Shown: positions 8,020-16,160 of the stretch, in pieces
Position numbering within the stretch: the first letter of the stretch is position 1
How the letters are laid out: each line of letters begins with the position of its first letter
Assembly: GCA_025964685.1 (NCBI GenBank)
Contig: JAOPYG010000264.1
Span: 1-49,258, forward strand
Reading direction: 5' to 3'
From: Actinoallomurus sp.
GTDB taxonomy: Bacteria > Actinomycetota > Actinomycetes > Streptosporangiales > Streptosporangiaceae
DNA: 49,258 nucleotides
Notes under the pieces: generated by a model
The model's input: only the letters and a program-made list of their open reading frames with translations
Told to the model about the DNA's origin: nothing
Database searches by the model: none
Translations under genes and position numbers: made by a program

Positions 8020-8807
8020 GCGCCACCGTCGAGGATCCGCCCGTCACCGACCGGCCCGCGGCCGTACGGCTCCGCGACGTCGGCAAGACGTTCCGCCGGC
8101 GACGGCGCGAGACCACGGCACTCGAAGGGGTGACGCTGGACATCGCGGCCGGGGAGTTCCTGTGCCTGGTCGGCCCGTCCGGATGCGGCAAGTCCACGCT
8201 GCTGAGCATCCTGGCCGGCTTCACCCCGGCCGACACCGGTGAGGTGCTCGTGGACGGCCGTCCGGTCGAGGGCCCGGGGCCGGAGCGCGGCGTGCTGTTC
8301 CAGACGCCCACGCTCTTCCCCTGGCTGACCACCCGGCAGAACGTCCTGTACGGTCCGCGCGCCCGCCACGCCCTCACTCCGGAGGTACGCGAGGAGGCCA
8401 CGGCCCTGCTCGAGACGGTCGGGCTCGCCGACTTCGCCGACGCCTACCCGCACGAGCTGTCCGGCGGAATGCGGCACCGCGCGGCGTTCGCCCGCGTGCT
8501 GATCAACCATCCACAGGTGCTGCTCATGGACGAACCGTTCGGCGCGCTCGACGCGATCACCAGGGCGGGCATGCAGCGCTTCCTCCTCGAACTCTGGCAG
8601 CGGCAGCGCACCACCATCGTCTTCGTCACCCATGACGTGGAGGAGGCGACGCTGCTCGGTGACCGGGTCTCGGTGCTGTCCGGCCGGCCCGGCCGCACGA
8701 AGGCGGTCGTCGACATCGACCTGCCGCGGCCGCGCACCTACGAGGACACCGAGACGCTCGCGTTCGTCACCGCCAAACGCCGGATCCGGGAGGTGCTCGA
8801 ACAGTGA
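8016..8807 (+). CDS. ssuB: Sulfonate/taurine ABC transporter ATP-binding protein
   Basis: A 263-residue ABC ATPase that powers sulfonate uptake. It starts with GTG overlapping the TGA of the binding-protein gene (GTGA), which implies translational coupling. Visible motifs are Walker A GPSGCGKST (about 53-61), the Q-loop LFQTPTLFPW, the signature LSGGMRHRAAFARVL (Arg-His instead of the commoner Arg-Gln), Walker B VLLMDEPFGALDA and the H-loop VTHD. FVTHDVEEATLLGDRV is typical of the SsuB/TauB/NrtD subfamily. Its own stop overlaps the permease start by four bases, so all three transporter genes are tightly coupled. Confidence 0.92.
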   Translation: MSATVEDPPVTDRPAAVRLRDVGKTFRRRRRETTALEGVTLDIAAGEFLCLVGPSGCGKSTLLSILAGFTPADTGEVLVDGRPVEGPGPERGVLFQTPTLFPWLTTRQNVLYGPRARHALTPEVREEATALLETVGLADFADAYPHELSGGMRHRAAFARVLINHPQVLLMDEPFGALDAITRAGMQRFLLELWQRQRTTIVFVTHDVEEATLLGDRVSVLSGRPGRTKAVVDIDLPRPRTYEDTETLAFVTAKRRIREVLEQ

Positions 8808-9637
8808 GCGTCGAGACGGCCGTGGACCCGGCGGCCCCCACCGTACGCACCCGGGAGCGGCGGCAGCGGTCGTGGCGGCGTTCGCTCGTGGGAGCGGCCG
8901 CCCTCGCGTCGGCGCTGATCATCTGGGAGATCGCGGCGTACGCCGTCGGCGACCCGGTGACGATGCCGACGGTCCAGGAGACGGCACGCGAGCTGCTCCA
9001 CTACCTGACCAAGCCGTATCCGCAGGTCCAGGGCAAGACCCTCGTCGATGACGCGCTGATCAGCACCGCCCGCATCCTCGCCGGCTTCGGGCTCGGCACG
9101 GCGGCGGGCCTGCTCCTGGGCGCGGCCATGGCGGGCATCCGCGTGGTCCGCGAGCTCGCCGACCCGATCATCGGCGTGATGCGGCCGCTCCCCCCGATCG
9201 CGTTCATCCCGCTGCTGGTCGTGTGGTTCGGCATCGGCGAGGCGTCGAAGGTCGCACTGATCTTTTTCGGGGTGCTGCCGGTCGTCACCATCGCGACGTT
9301 GGGCGCGCTCGACGCCGTGCCCGACGAACTGTCGCACGCCAGCCGCAGCCTCGGCGCGTCCCCCTTCCACACGATGCTCCACGTACGGCTCCGCGCGGCC
9401 GTGCCGGGCGTCATCACCGGCATGCGCATCGCGATGGGCGGGGCGTGGACCAGCATCATCGCGGCCGAAATGATCGCTGCGACCGGCGGGGTGGGCTTCC
9501 TCATCCTGCAGGCCGGCAACTACCTGCAGACCCCACTGATCTTCAGCGGAATCGCCGTCATCGCCGTCCTCGGCTTCGTCTTCGACGGGCTGCTGCGGCT
9601 CCTGCTACGCGCGGCCGACCCCACGGCACGCCGTTGA
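8804..9637 (+). CDS. ssuC: Sulfonate/taurine ABC transporter permease
   Basis: A 277-residue inner-membrane permease of the SsuC/TauC type. After a basic cytoplasmic N-terminus there are about six hydrophobic segments. The EAA-like loop that docks with the ATPase is visible as ASRSLGASPFHTMLHVRLRA, followed by AVPGVITGMRIAMGGAW, a hallmark of this family. PMRP-type loop sequence (MRPLPPIAFIPLLVVWFGIG) is also typical. The GTG start at 8804 overlaps the ATPase stop (GTGA). With the two upstream genes it forms a complete importer. Confidence 0.92.
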   Translation: MSVETAVDPAAPTVRTRERRQRSWRRSLVGAAALASALIIWEIAAYAVGDPVTMPTVQETARELLHYLTKPYPQVQGKTLVDDALISTARILAGFGLGTAAGLLLGAAMAGIRVVRELADPIIGVMRPLPPIAFIPLLVVWFGIGEASKVALIFFGVLPVVTIATLGALDAVPDELSHASRSLGASPFHTMLHVRLRAAVPGVITGMRIAMGGAWTSIIAAEMIAATGGVGFLILQAGNYLQTPLIFSGIAVIAVLGFVFDGLLRLLLRAADPTARR

Positions 9638-9659
9638 AGAGTTAGAGAAAGGAACGTCC

Positions 9660-10547
9660 ATGACCAGTCTCGACATCCGCAGGATCGGCGGCCGGATCGG
9701 CGCCGAGGTCACCGGCGCCGACCTGACCGACCCCGGCGACTTCGCGGTCGTCAACTCCGCTCTGCTGGAGCACAAGGCAGTGATCTTCCGCGGCGCCGAC
9801 CTCGACGACGCGGGTCAGATCGCCTTCGCGTCGCGCTTCGGCGCGCTCACCCAGGCGCACCCGACGGTGCCGTCCGTGGACGGGCAGCCCAACGTGCTGC
9901 CGGTGGACGGGGAGGAGGGCATCCGCTCCAACCAGTGGCACACCGATGTGACGTTCGTCCGCACGCCGCCGAAGGTCAGCACGCTGCGCGCCCTCGTCGT
10001 CCCCCCGTACGGCGGCAACACACTGATCGCGAACGCCGCGGCGGGCTACCGCGACCTGCCCGCCGAGCTGCGGGAGTTCGCGGACCGGCTGTGGGCCGTG
10101 CACACCAACGACTACGACTACGTGCTGCCGCGGACGAACACCACGAAGGCCGCGGAGTACCGCGAGGTCTTCACCGCGACCCGCTACAAGACCGGCCACC
10201 CGGTGGTGCGGGTGCACCCGGAGTCGGGCGAGCGCGGCCTGTTCATCGGCGGTTTCGCCCAGCGCATCGTGGGGCTGAGCGGCACCGAGTCACGCGACAT
10301 CCTGCGGATCCTCCAGGCGTACGTCACCCGCCCGGAGAACATCCTCCGGGTCGTGTGGAACCCGGGTGACCTCGTCGCGTTCGACAACCGCATCACCCAG
10401 CACTACGCACCCGACGACTACGGCGACCAGCCCCGCAGACTGCACCGCGTCACGGTGGCCGGGAACGCCCCGGCCGGTGTGGACGGCAAGGAGAGCTACG
10501 TCATCGAGGGCGATGAGGCCCGCCACTACACCCCGGCCGCCGCCTGA
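9660..10547 (+). CDS. tauD: TauD/TfdA-family Fe(II)/2-oxoglutarate dioxygenase
   Basis: A 295-residue non-haem iron dioxygenase that hydroxylates an alkanesulfonate such as taurine so that sulfite is released. The N-terminus (RRIGGRIGAEVTGADL) is characteristic of TauD. The iron-binding pair is WHTDVTF (His94 and Asp96), and the distal His lies in NRITQHYAPDDYG, with the 2-oxoglutarate-binding Arg downstream in RRLHRVTV. GAGAAAGGAA is the ribosome site, 22 bases after the permease stop. Its position after the importer supports uptake followed by intracellular desulfonation. Related family members act on sulfate esters or 2,4-D, so the substrate is inferred. Confidence 0.88.
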   Translation: MTSLDIRRIGGRIGAEVTGADLTDPGDFAVVNSALLEHKAVIFRGADLDDAGQIAFASRFGALTQAHPTVPSVDGQPNVLPVDGEEGIRSNQWHTDVTFVRTPPKVSTLRALVVPPYGGNTLIANAAAGYRDLPAELREFADRLWAVHTNDYDYVLPRTNTTKAAEYREVFTATRYKTGHPVVRVHPESGERGLFIGGFAQRIVGLSGTESRDILRILQAYVTRPENILRVVWNPGDLVAFDNRITQHYAPDDYGDQPRRLHRVTVAGNAPAGVDGKESYVIEGDEARHYTPAAA

Positions 10548-10587
10548 GGACCCGGGTCGCTGGGGCTCGGCGACCCGGTGTCCGCAT

Positions 10588-10623
10588 ACCGGCGGTGAAG
10601 CCTGGCGGGGCTTCACCGCCGGT
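10588..10623. terminator. Bidirectional hairpin terminator
   Basis: A perfect 13-base inverted repeat (ACCGGCGGTGAAG at 10588-10600 and its complement at 10611-10623) with a ten-base loop lies between the convergent dioxygenase and alcohol dehydrogenase genes. There is no long T run, as is common in GC-rich actinomycetes. Confidence 0.8.
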
Positions 10624-10631
10624 GTGGGGGT

Positions 10632-11648
10632 TCACGCGGTCACGTCGAGAACGACGCGGAAGCGGGCCTCGCCGGCCATCATGCGCTCGTACGCCTTCGG
10701 GGCGTCGGCCAGCGGCACGACCTCGTTCATCGAGCGAACGCCCTGCTGGACGGTGAAGCCCAGGTTGTCCTCGTTCTCGATGGAAGTGCCGGTGAGGCTC
10801 CCCGCGATCGTGCGGGTGCCGAAGACGAGGTCGACGGTGCTCACCGAGATCGGGTCCCTGCCGATGCCGACCACGATCATCTGGCCGCGGGGCGCGAGGC
10901 CGGGGATCAACGGCGACATCGAGGCACCGCTCCCGGCCGTGGCGATGATCGCCTGCGCGCCGCCGAGATCCCGCAGCGCGGCGCCGGGGTCGTCGCTGGA
11001 GCTGTCGATGTAGTGGGCCGCTCCCAGCCGGGCGGCGAATTCGGCCTTCTCGGCGCCACGGGCGATGGCGACCACCCGGTATCCGAGCTTGGCGGCGTAC
11101 TGCACAGCGAGGTGGCCCAGGCCACCGATGCCCTGTACCGCCACCAGGGCACCGGGATGAGCGTCGATCCGCGCCAGGGACTTGTAGACGGTGAGGCCGG
11201 CGCACAGCAGCGGTGACGCCTCGATCGGGCTCAGGCCATCGGGGATGCGGACGAGCCCGCTGGCCCTGGCGGTGACGACCTCGGCGTACCCCCCGTCGAT
11301 CGTGGAGCCCATGGCCGGCTGGTCGGTGCAGTTGACGAAGTCGCCTCGCCGGCAGAACTCGCACTGGCCGCAGTGGCCGCCGAGGTAACCGACGCCCACG
11401 CGCTCCCCCACCTGCCACGCGGTCACGCCGTCGCCGACCTCGGCGATGACGCCGACGATCTCGTGGCCGGGCACCACGGGCCGGGTCGGGTCGTCGCGAA
11501 GTCCTTCGATGGTGACGGCGTCGGAGTGGCAGACACCGCAGCTCTCCACATCGATGCGCACGTGACCGGCCGGGGGCCGGGCCGTCTCACGGGTGACGAA
11601 CGCGAAGTCGCGGGTGCCGGTGACCTGATAGGCCCGGTAGGTGGCCAT
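10632..11648 (-). CDS. Zinc-dependent alcohol dehydrogenase (MDR family)
   Basis: A 338-residue medium-chain dehydrogenase that oxidises an alcohol or reduces an aldehyde with NAD(P). Catalytic zinc ligands are seen in SCGVCHSD (Cys40) and PGHE (His62). The structural zinc loop is GHCGQCEFCRRGDFVNC (Cys93, 96, 99 and 107). The cofactor Rossmann motif is VQGIGGLGHLAVQYA. It is related to AdhA/AdhT-type enzymes. It is divergent from a TetR gene and its promoter contains one of two matching operators, so expression is probably released by a TetR effector such as an aldehyde or alcohol. The substrate is not predictable. Confidence 0.9.
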   Translation of the reverse strand: MATYRAYQVTGTRDFAFVTRETARPPAGHVRIDVESCGVCHSDAVTIEGLRDDPTRPVVPGHEIVGVIAEVGDGVTAWQVGERVGVGYLGGHCGQCEFCRRGDFVNCTDQPAMGSTIDGGYAEVVTARASGLVRIPDGLSPIEASPLLCAGLTVYKSLARIDAHPGALVAVQGIGGLGHLAVQYAAKLGYRVVAIARGAEKAEFAARLGAAHYIDSSSDDPGAALRDLGGAQAIIATAGSGASMSPLIPGLAPRGQMIVVGIGRDPISVSTVDLVFGTRTIAGSLTGTSIENEDNLGFTVQQGVRSMNEVVPLADAPKAYERMMAGEARFRVVLDVTA

Positions 11649-11678
11649 GGTTTCTCCTCGGGAAGCTCGTGGTTTGCT

Positions 11679-11709
11679 TCAATATGACCGGTCGTCTTAA
11701 ATGCGTCAA
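11679..11709 (-). promoter_or_regulatory. Promoter and TetR operator of the alcohol dehydrogenase gene
   Basis: On the minus strand TTGACG (11704-11709) and CATATT (11681-11686) are 17 bases apart. A 22-base site at 11679-11700, containing the palindrome GACCGGTC, fills the spacer and the -10 box. It matches the inverted site at 11759-11780 at 19 of 22 positions. Confidence 0.7.
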
Positions 11710-11749
11710 GCGGTCGGGGAGCTTGACGATGAACGTTCTCCCCGGGGAG

Positions 11750-11780
11750 TTGACACCCCTGAGACGACCGGCCATATTGA
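11750..11780 (+). promoter_or_regulatory. Promoter and TetR operator of the tetR gene
   Basis: TTGACA (11750-11755) and CATATT (11773-11778) are 17 bases apart. The operator at 11759-11780 (core GACCGGCC) occupies the spacer and the -10 box, in opposite orientation to the 11679-11700 copy, as expected for autoregulation plus control of the divergent gene. Confidence 0.7.
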
Positions 11781-11797
11781 TCCAGGAGGTGGCCCCT

Positions 11798-12370
11798 GTG
11801 CCCAGACAGAGCATGCGCGAGGAGATCGTCGAGGCGGCGCTCGATCAATTCCACGCGCACGGCTTCAACGCCGCAGGAGTGAAGGACATCACCGACACGG
11901 CGGGGGTGCCGAAGGGGTCGTTCTACAATCACTTCGCCAGCAAAGAGGCGCTGGCCATCGTCGCGCTGGAGCGCTACGGCGCGGGCCTGCGCATGCGGAT
12001 GCTCACCGACAGCGATGTGGAGCCGCTCACCCGGCTGCGCGCCCACTTCGCGTTCCTCCGCGACGAGACGGTCGACAGCGGGCTCAAGCGCGGGTGCCTG
12101 TTCGGCAACTTCGGCACCGAGATCAGCGACCACAGCGACGCCATCCGGTCGAGCGTGCAAGACGGCCTGCGGCAGTGGACCACGCTCGTCGCGACCGTGC
12201 TCACCGAGGCGCAGCGGGACGAGACCGTACGGGCCGACCTCGAGCCGGAGCGCACGGCCCGCTTCATCATCAACGCCTGGGAGGGCACTCTCATCGAGGC
12301 ACGCGCCAGCCGATCGACGGACGCCTTCGACTCCTTCTTCACCATGGTGTTCGGCACGCTGCTCACCTGA
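11798..12370 (+). CDS. TetR/AcrR-family transcriptional regulator
   Basis: A 190-residue repressor. The N-terminal DNA-binding domain runs REEIVEAALDQFHAHGFNAAGVKDI and then the recognition helix TAGVPKGSFYNHFASKEALAIVAL. The C-terminal part (SGLKRGCLFGNFGTEIS) resembles the TetR_C_6/YcdC-like ligand domain with its Cys-Leu-Phe-Gly-Asn motif. The GTG start at 11798 is favoured over upstream codons because a perfect AGGAGGT lies seven bases before it. Upstream codons would also place coding sequence across the promoter. It is divergent from the alcohol dehydrogenase gene, its likely main target. Confidence 0.9.
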   Translation: MPRQSMREEIVEAALDQFHAHGFNAAGVKDITDTAGVPKGSFYNHFASKEALAIVALERYGAGLRMRMLTDSDVEPLTRLRAHFAFLRDETVDSGLKRGCLFGNFGTEISDHSDAIRSSVQDGLRQWTTLVATVLTEAQRDETVRADLEPERTARFIINAWEGTLIEARASRSTDAFDSFFTMVFGTLLT

Positions 12371-12371
12371 G

Positions 12372-12402
12372 TCACCGGGCGTCAGTCCTCCGACTCCGGT
12401 GA
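12372..12402. terminator. Weak hairpin between convergent genes
   Basis: TCACCGG (12372-12378) pairs with CCGGTGA (12396-12402) across a 17-base loop, exactly between the convergent tetR and brkB-like genes. Only seven base pairs, so it is a modest candidate. Confidence 0.4.
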
Positions 12403-13353
12403 GTCGTCGAGGGCACGGGTGTCGCGGAGCTCCACGTACGGCTCATCGGTCCTGGGCTGGCCGGAGGCGATGGCGCGGCCGCGTTCGAGCTCGGCGTTGA
12501 GCTCGGCGCCGAGCAGGATCGCGATGTTGGAGATCCAGACCCAGACCAGGAAGATGATCAGCGCGGCCAGGCTGCCGTACGTCTTGTTGTAGGAGCTGAA
12601 GTTCGCGACGTAGAACGCGAACCCGGCGGAGGCGATCAGCCAGATGACGATGGCGAGGATCCCGCCGGGAGTCACCCACCGGAACTTCTGCTTGGCGTTG
12701 GGCGCCGCCCAGTACAGCAGGGCGAAGAGGAAGCTGGCGACGAACAGCATGATCGGCCATTTGACGATGCCGAAGACCGTGATGGCCGCCGATCCCGCGC
12801 CCACGAGCTCGCCCACGCGCTCGGCGATCGGCCCGGAGACCACCACCGCGATCGCGCAGGCCGACAGCAGGATCAAGGTCAGGATCGTGACCCCGATGCG
12901 GATCGGGAGGGTCTTGTAGATCGGGCGCCCCTCCTCGACGTCGTAGATCGCGTTCGAGGCCCGCATGAACGCCGCGACGTAGCCGGAGGCGGACCAGATC
13001 GCCGCGGCCAGGCTGATCACCGCGACGACGCCGGCACCGCCATGGCTGCGCTGCAGCTCCGCGATGCCGTTGATCAGCACCTGTTTGACCGCACCGGGCG
13101 CGAGCCGGCCGACGTTCGTGACCAGCGACCGGGACACCGACGTGCCGGCCAGGCCCACGACGGACACGACCACGAGCATGGCCGGGAAGATCGACAAGAC
13201 GCTGTAGTAGGTGAGCGCGGCGGCCCAGTCGGTGACGTTGTCGCGCCGGAACTCCCCCACCGATCGTTTGACCGCGGCCCACCATGACGTGCCGGACAGG
13301 TCGGCCGGGCCTTGAGGTGCCTTCGCGTCCGTGGTGCCGCTGCGCTCACTCAT
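12382..13353 (-). CDS. YihY/BrkB-family membrane protein
   Basis: A 323-residue polytopic membrane protein. The family signature is DWAAALTYYSVLSIFPAMLV near the N-terminus, followed by ASGYVAAFMRASNAIYDVEEGRP and five further hydrophobic segments, ending with YGSLAALIIFLVWVWISNI and GAELNAELERGR. These are the usual YihY/BrkB landmarks. The protein was once named ribonuclease BN in error; its true role is unsettled, and a transport or envelope function is the usual inference. The start at 13353 has GGAGGA ten bases upstream. A strong terminator separates it from the two upstream DUF genes, although the same cluster is often seen in actinomycetes. Confidence 0.9.
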   Translation of the reverse strand: MSERSGTTDAKAPQGPADLSGTSWWAAVKRSVGEFRRDNVTDWAAALTYYSVLSIFPAMLVVVSVVGLAGTSVSRSLVTNVGRLAPGAVKQVLINGIAELQRSHGGAGVVAVISLAAAIWSASGYVAAFMRASNAIYDVEEGRPIYKTLPIRIGVTILTLILLSACAIAVVVSGPIAERVGELVGAGSAAITVFGIVKWPIMLFVASFLFALLYWAAPNAKQKFRWVTPGGILAIVIWLIASAGFAFYVANFSSYNKTYGSLAALIIFLVWVWISNIAILLGAELNAELERGRAIASGQPRTDEPYVELRDTRALDDSPESED

Positions 13354-13413
13354 CCGACGGTCCTCCGGGGGTGGCCGGGCATCATCCCGGCGGGGGAATG
13401 AGGAGATGGCCAC

Positions 13414-13440
13414 CCGGTGACCGGCTCGTCCGGTCACCGG
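13414..13440 (-). terminator. Strong hairpin terminator
   Basis: CCGGTGACCGG (13414-13424) and its exact complement at 13430-13440 form an 11-base stem with a five-base loop, directly downstream of the DUF4235 gene. It probably ends that two-gene transcript before the brkB-like gene. Confidence 0.75.
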
Positions 13441-13445
13441 AGCGG

Positions 13446-13709
13446 TCAGCTGTCGGCCTCGTCGTCCTGGCTGTGGAGGAGATAGCCGCGGTTGAGCGCG
13501 GCCTTGACCGCGCCGGCGATCGCGCCCTGCAGGGTGGCGGCGATCAGCACCTCCGCCCACCCGCGCTCCAGGTCGCCCGCATCGGGGGCGTCCTCGTCGC
13601 GGGCGATGAGCTTCCAGGTCTGCTTGAAGATCACTCCGGCGATCAGGCCGCCGGCGATGCCGAGCGCCGCCGAGACCGGCCGGGACATGGTGTCGGGTCT
13701 CTTGCTCAT
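13446..13709 (-). CDS. DUF4235 membrane protein
   Basis: An 87-residue small membrane protein. It has a hydrophobic segment (VSAALGIAGGLIAGVIFKQTWKL) with the Gly-rich pattern and Trp-Lys ending typical of DUF4235, then a polar loop and a second amphipathic or hydrophobic segment (VLIAATLQGAIAGAVKAAL). The ATG at 13709 is chosen because GGAGGAGG precedes it. It overlaps the DUF3618 gene by four bases (ATGA), so the two are translationally coupled. In actinomycetes these domains travel together with holin-like and BrkB proteins; function is unknown but cell-envelope related. Confidence 0.85.
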   Translation of the reverse strand: MSKRPDTMSRPVSAALGIAGGLIAGVIFKQTWKLIARDEDAPDAGDLERGWAEVLIAATLQGAIAGAVKAALNRGYLLHSQDDEADS

Positions 13710-14104
13710 GACCGCCTCCTCCGCCACAGCCACAGCCCGGCCGCCGCGCACACGCCGGCCGCGGCGTAGAGGGCGGCGGGCTGCTTGGCCGCGGCGTCCG
13801 TGGCCTGCCGCGTGGTGCGTACGGCGGTGCGGCGCGCGGGTTCGGGAATGCTCTGGCCGGCCTTGGTGAGCGACGCGGCGACCTGCTCGCGCACCTGCGG
13901 CACCTTCTCACGCGCCGTGGTGTTCAGCGTGGAGAGCTGGTCACGTACCTGGGAGGCCTTGTCGCGCACGCGGGCGGGCACATCGGCCTTGGCCGCCAGC
14001 GCCTGCACCGTCTTCGCCAGATCTTGACGGTCCTGCTCGATTCCGGCGACGAGCTCGTCCCGCTCGCCGGCCGCGCCCTGCCGCGGGGTGTCCTGGCTCA
14101 TCAT
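13706..14104 (-). CDS. DUF3618 protein
   Basis: A 132-residue protein with a long alpha-helical, charged N-terminal part (GIEQDRQDLAKTVQALAAKADV, then repeated VRDKASQVRDQ and VPQVREQV patterns that suggest a coiled coil or amphipathic helix). One C-terminal hydrophobic segment (AALYAAAGVCAAAGLWLW) is capped by Arg residues. The motif of an initial helix with DLAxTVxAL is the DUF3618 signature. ATGATG begins the gene, so the second Met could be the true start. It is the first gene of the pair with DUF4235. The holin-like DUF1469 gene that commonly accompanies them is absent here. Confidence 0.85.
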   Translation of the reverse strand: MMSQDTPRQGAAGERDELVAGIEQDRQDLAKTVQALAAKADVPARVRDKASQVRDQLSTLNTTAREKVPQVREQVAASLTKAGQSIPEPARRTAVRTTRQATDAAAKQPAALYAAAGVCAAAGLWLWRRRRS

Positions 14105-14302
14105 TGAAGCCCTTCGCTGAAGCGTTCGCGTCCGTTGGCGGCCCGTTACCCGTGGAGCGCGCCCCTAATCCGGCAGCCGCCGTTTGCCCGCGGTTCACCG
14201 GTCCGATCACCGATCGTGCCGGGTTACGGCGTCCCCGCAAAGGAGGCGCGGGCGTGTACCGGGTCGGACGCAGGGACGTAAACGGCTAACCCGGATGAAC
14301 CC

Positions 14303-15778
14303 TCAGTCGTGTGTGTGCGGGGGGACGTGCCGCTGCGCGCGATGCCTCTCGGCGCCACCGTCGAAGTCGGTGTAGGTGTAGGGGTTCGGGACACGCTCTG
14401 TCACGGGGAGCTCCGGCGTGAGGCTGTCCTGCCAGGCCTCCTCGCCCATGGTGGAGCGCGCGTACTCCACGGTGCGGCCGACGGCCGCCTTCGCGCCGCC
14501 CAGGTCGACGCCGACCAGCCGGTGCTCGTGCTTGACCAGCCGGCCGTTGACCAGCACGGTGTGCACGTCGCCGCGGCCGGCCTGGTAGACCACGCTGCCG
14601 TACGGGTGGAGCAGCGGATACATCGCCGGCGCGTCATTGTTCTTGATGAGGACGAGGTCGGCCCTCTTGCCCGCGGTGACGCTGCCGATCACGGAGTCGA
14701 GGCCGAGCGCGCGAGCGCCACCGATCGTGGCCCAGCGGACGACGTCCTCGGCGCGCAGTCGGTTGTGCACGACGGTCTCACCCCGGGCGTGGGCCTCCAG
14801 GTGCTCGCGCGACCGGTCGGCGGACAGGGTCGCCCGCATCGCGGAGAACAGGTCCGCGCTCCACCAGACACTCGTGTCCATGGACAGCGACACCGGGATG
14901 CCGTGCTTGCGCAGCTCCCAGGTGGGCGGGTAACCCTGCCCGGCGCTCTGCTCGCTCTCGGTCGACACCGACGCCGACCCGCCGGTCGCCGCGATGCGCT
15001 GGTAGGAATCCTCGCTGAGGGTGGCGGCGTGAACGTAGGTGACGCCGGGCGTCATGAAGCCGTGCTCCCACATCAGCCGGACGCTGTCGTCGTTGGTGGC
15101 ACCCCACACACCGGCGTGAGTGGTCACCCGCAACCCCAGGTCGCGTGCGGCCTCGAACGCCGCCTTCTCGGGGAACTCCGGATCGCCGGTGACGTCGAAC
15201 GCGAGCTGCAGCCCGAGCATGTCATCCGGCGTCCCGAAGCTCTCGACGAAGTCGCGGAACTCCGGGCTGTTGGTCCACTCCCACGGGGCGCCGAGCAGGT
15301 TGCCGTACGCGAGGACGAACCGGCCGGGCGCCGACCGCAGGGCGTCGACGGCGGCCTCGCCGTGCTCGACGGTCCGCAGCCCGTGGGACCAGTCGACGGT
15401 GGTCGTGACGCCGGCGTCGACCGACTCGATCGCGGACAGCGTGTTGCCGGCGTGGACGTCCTCGGGGCGGAAGATCTTGCCCCAGTTGAGGTAGTAGAAG
15501 ACGAAGTACTGGGTCAGCGTCCAGTCCGCGCCGAGTCCGCGCAGCGCGGTCTGCCACATGTGCCGGTGGGTGTCGACCATGCCCGGCATCACGATGCCGC
15601 CGGACGCGTCGATCTCGGCGGTGCCGTCGGGCACCGCGAGGTCGCGCCCCACCTCGGCGATGGTCTCACCGATGACGAGGACGTCGCCGCCCTCGATGAT
15701 GCCGGTGTCGTCCATGGTGAGAACGGTGGCGTCGCGGAACACGATCGGCCGGCCGTCGTCGACCTGGTCTGGCGTCAT
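14303..15778 (-). CDS. Amidohydrolase-family protein (ATZ/TRZ or deaminase-like)
   Basis: A 491-residue metal-dependent hydrolase. It starts with an N-terminal beta strand (VLTMDDTGIIEGGDVLV), then the metal-binding VDTHRHMWQTALRGLG, a middle His (VTTHAGVWG), a His in TYVHAATLSEDS and a conserved Asp in SMDTSVWW. The C-terminal KRADLVLI strand completes the composite domain. This is the pattern of 8-oxoguanine/cytosine-deaminase and chlorohydrolase relatives. It lies 20 bases after the ligA-like gene on the same strand, so it is probably expressed with the extradiol dioxygenase. It may remove an amino or other group before or after ring cleavage, but this is inference. ATG at 15778 fits the domain start. 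Confidence 0.85.
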   Translation of the reverse strand: MTPDQVDDGRPIVFRDATVLTMDDTGIIEGGDVLVIGETIAEVGRDLAVPDGTAEIDASGGIVMPGMVDTHRHMWQTALRGLGADWTLTQYFVFYYLNWGKIFRPEDVHAGNTLSAIESVDAGVTTTVDWSHGLRTVEHGEAAVDALRSAPGRFVLAYGNLLGAPWEWTNSPEFRDFVESFGTPDDMLGLQLAFDVTGDPEFPEKAAFEAARDLGLRVTTHAGVWGATNDDSVRLMWEHGFMTPGVTYVHAATLSEDSYQRIAATGGSASVSTESEQSAGQGYPPTWELRKHGIPVSLSMDTSVWWSADLFSAMRATLSADRSREHLEAHARGETVVHNRLRAEDVVRWATIGGARALGLDSVIGSVTAGKRADLVLIKNNDAPAMYPLLHPYGSVVYQAGRGDVHTVLVNGRLVKHEHRLVGVDLGGAKAAVGRTVEYARSTMGEEAWQDSLTPELPVTERVPNPYTYTDFDGGAERHRAQRHVPPHTHD

Positions 15779-15797
15779 TTGGTCACCTCGCGACGGT

Positions 15798-16160
15798 TCA
15801 CGTCGAGATATCGGGATAGGGGAGCATGACGTGTGCGAGCTTGGCGGCGTAGTCAAGTTGCATCCCCAGCGGTTCGCTGAAGTCGCGTTCGAACATCGCG
15901 ATCCACAGGGTCAGCGTGAGGAAGGCGTGCGCGCCCATCTCGAACAGCGTCACGTGGTCGTGGGTCCTCAGCGCCTGCCGCTCGTCGTCGGTGAAGGCCA
16001 GCCAGGTCGTCCGCTCACCGCTCGGCAGGTTGAGGATCTCACCGGCCTTCTCCGCCTCCCACCAGGCGACGGTCCCCTCCGGGTCGTCGCGGTACCGCTC
16101 GACGAGGGCAGGGTCGCGGTCGATCGTGTAGAGGAATTTGTTGACGAGGTACTTGCTCAT
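15798..16160 (-). CDS. Extradiol dioxygenase small (alpha, LigA-like) subunit
   Basis: A 120-residue protein of the LigA/protocatechuate 4,5-dioxygenase alpha-subunit type. It is helical and begins with KYLVNKFLYTIDRDPALVERY; WLAFTDDERQALRTHDHVTLFEMGAHAFL is the diagnostic LigA segment that lids the active site of the catalytic partner. The ATG at 16160 overlaps the stop of the ligB-like gene (ATGA), so the two subunits should be made in equal amounts. The small-subunit sequence supports a true two-component LigAB-type enzyme, acting on protocatechuate, gallate or a related catechol acid. Confidence 0.85.
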   Translation of the reverse strand: MSKYLVNKFLYTIDRDPALVERYRDDPEGTVAWWEAEKAGEILNLPSGERTTWLAFTDDERQALRTHDHVTLFEMGAHAFLTLTLWIAMFERDFSEPLGMQLDYAAKLAHVMLPYPDIST

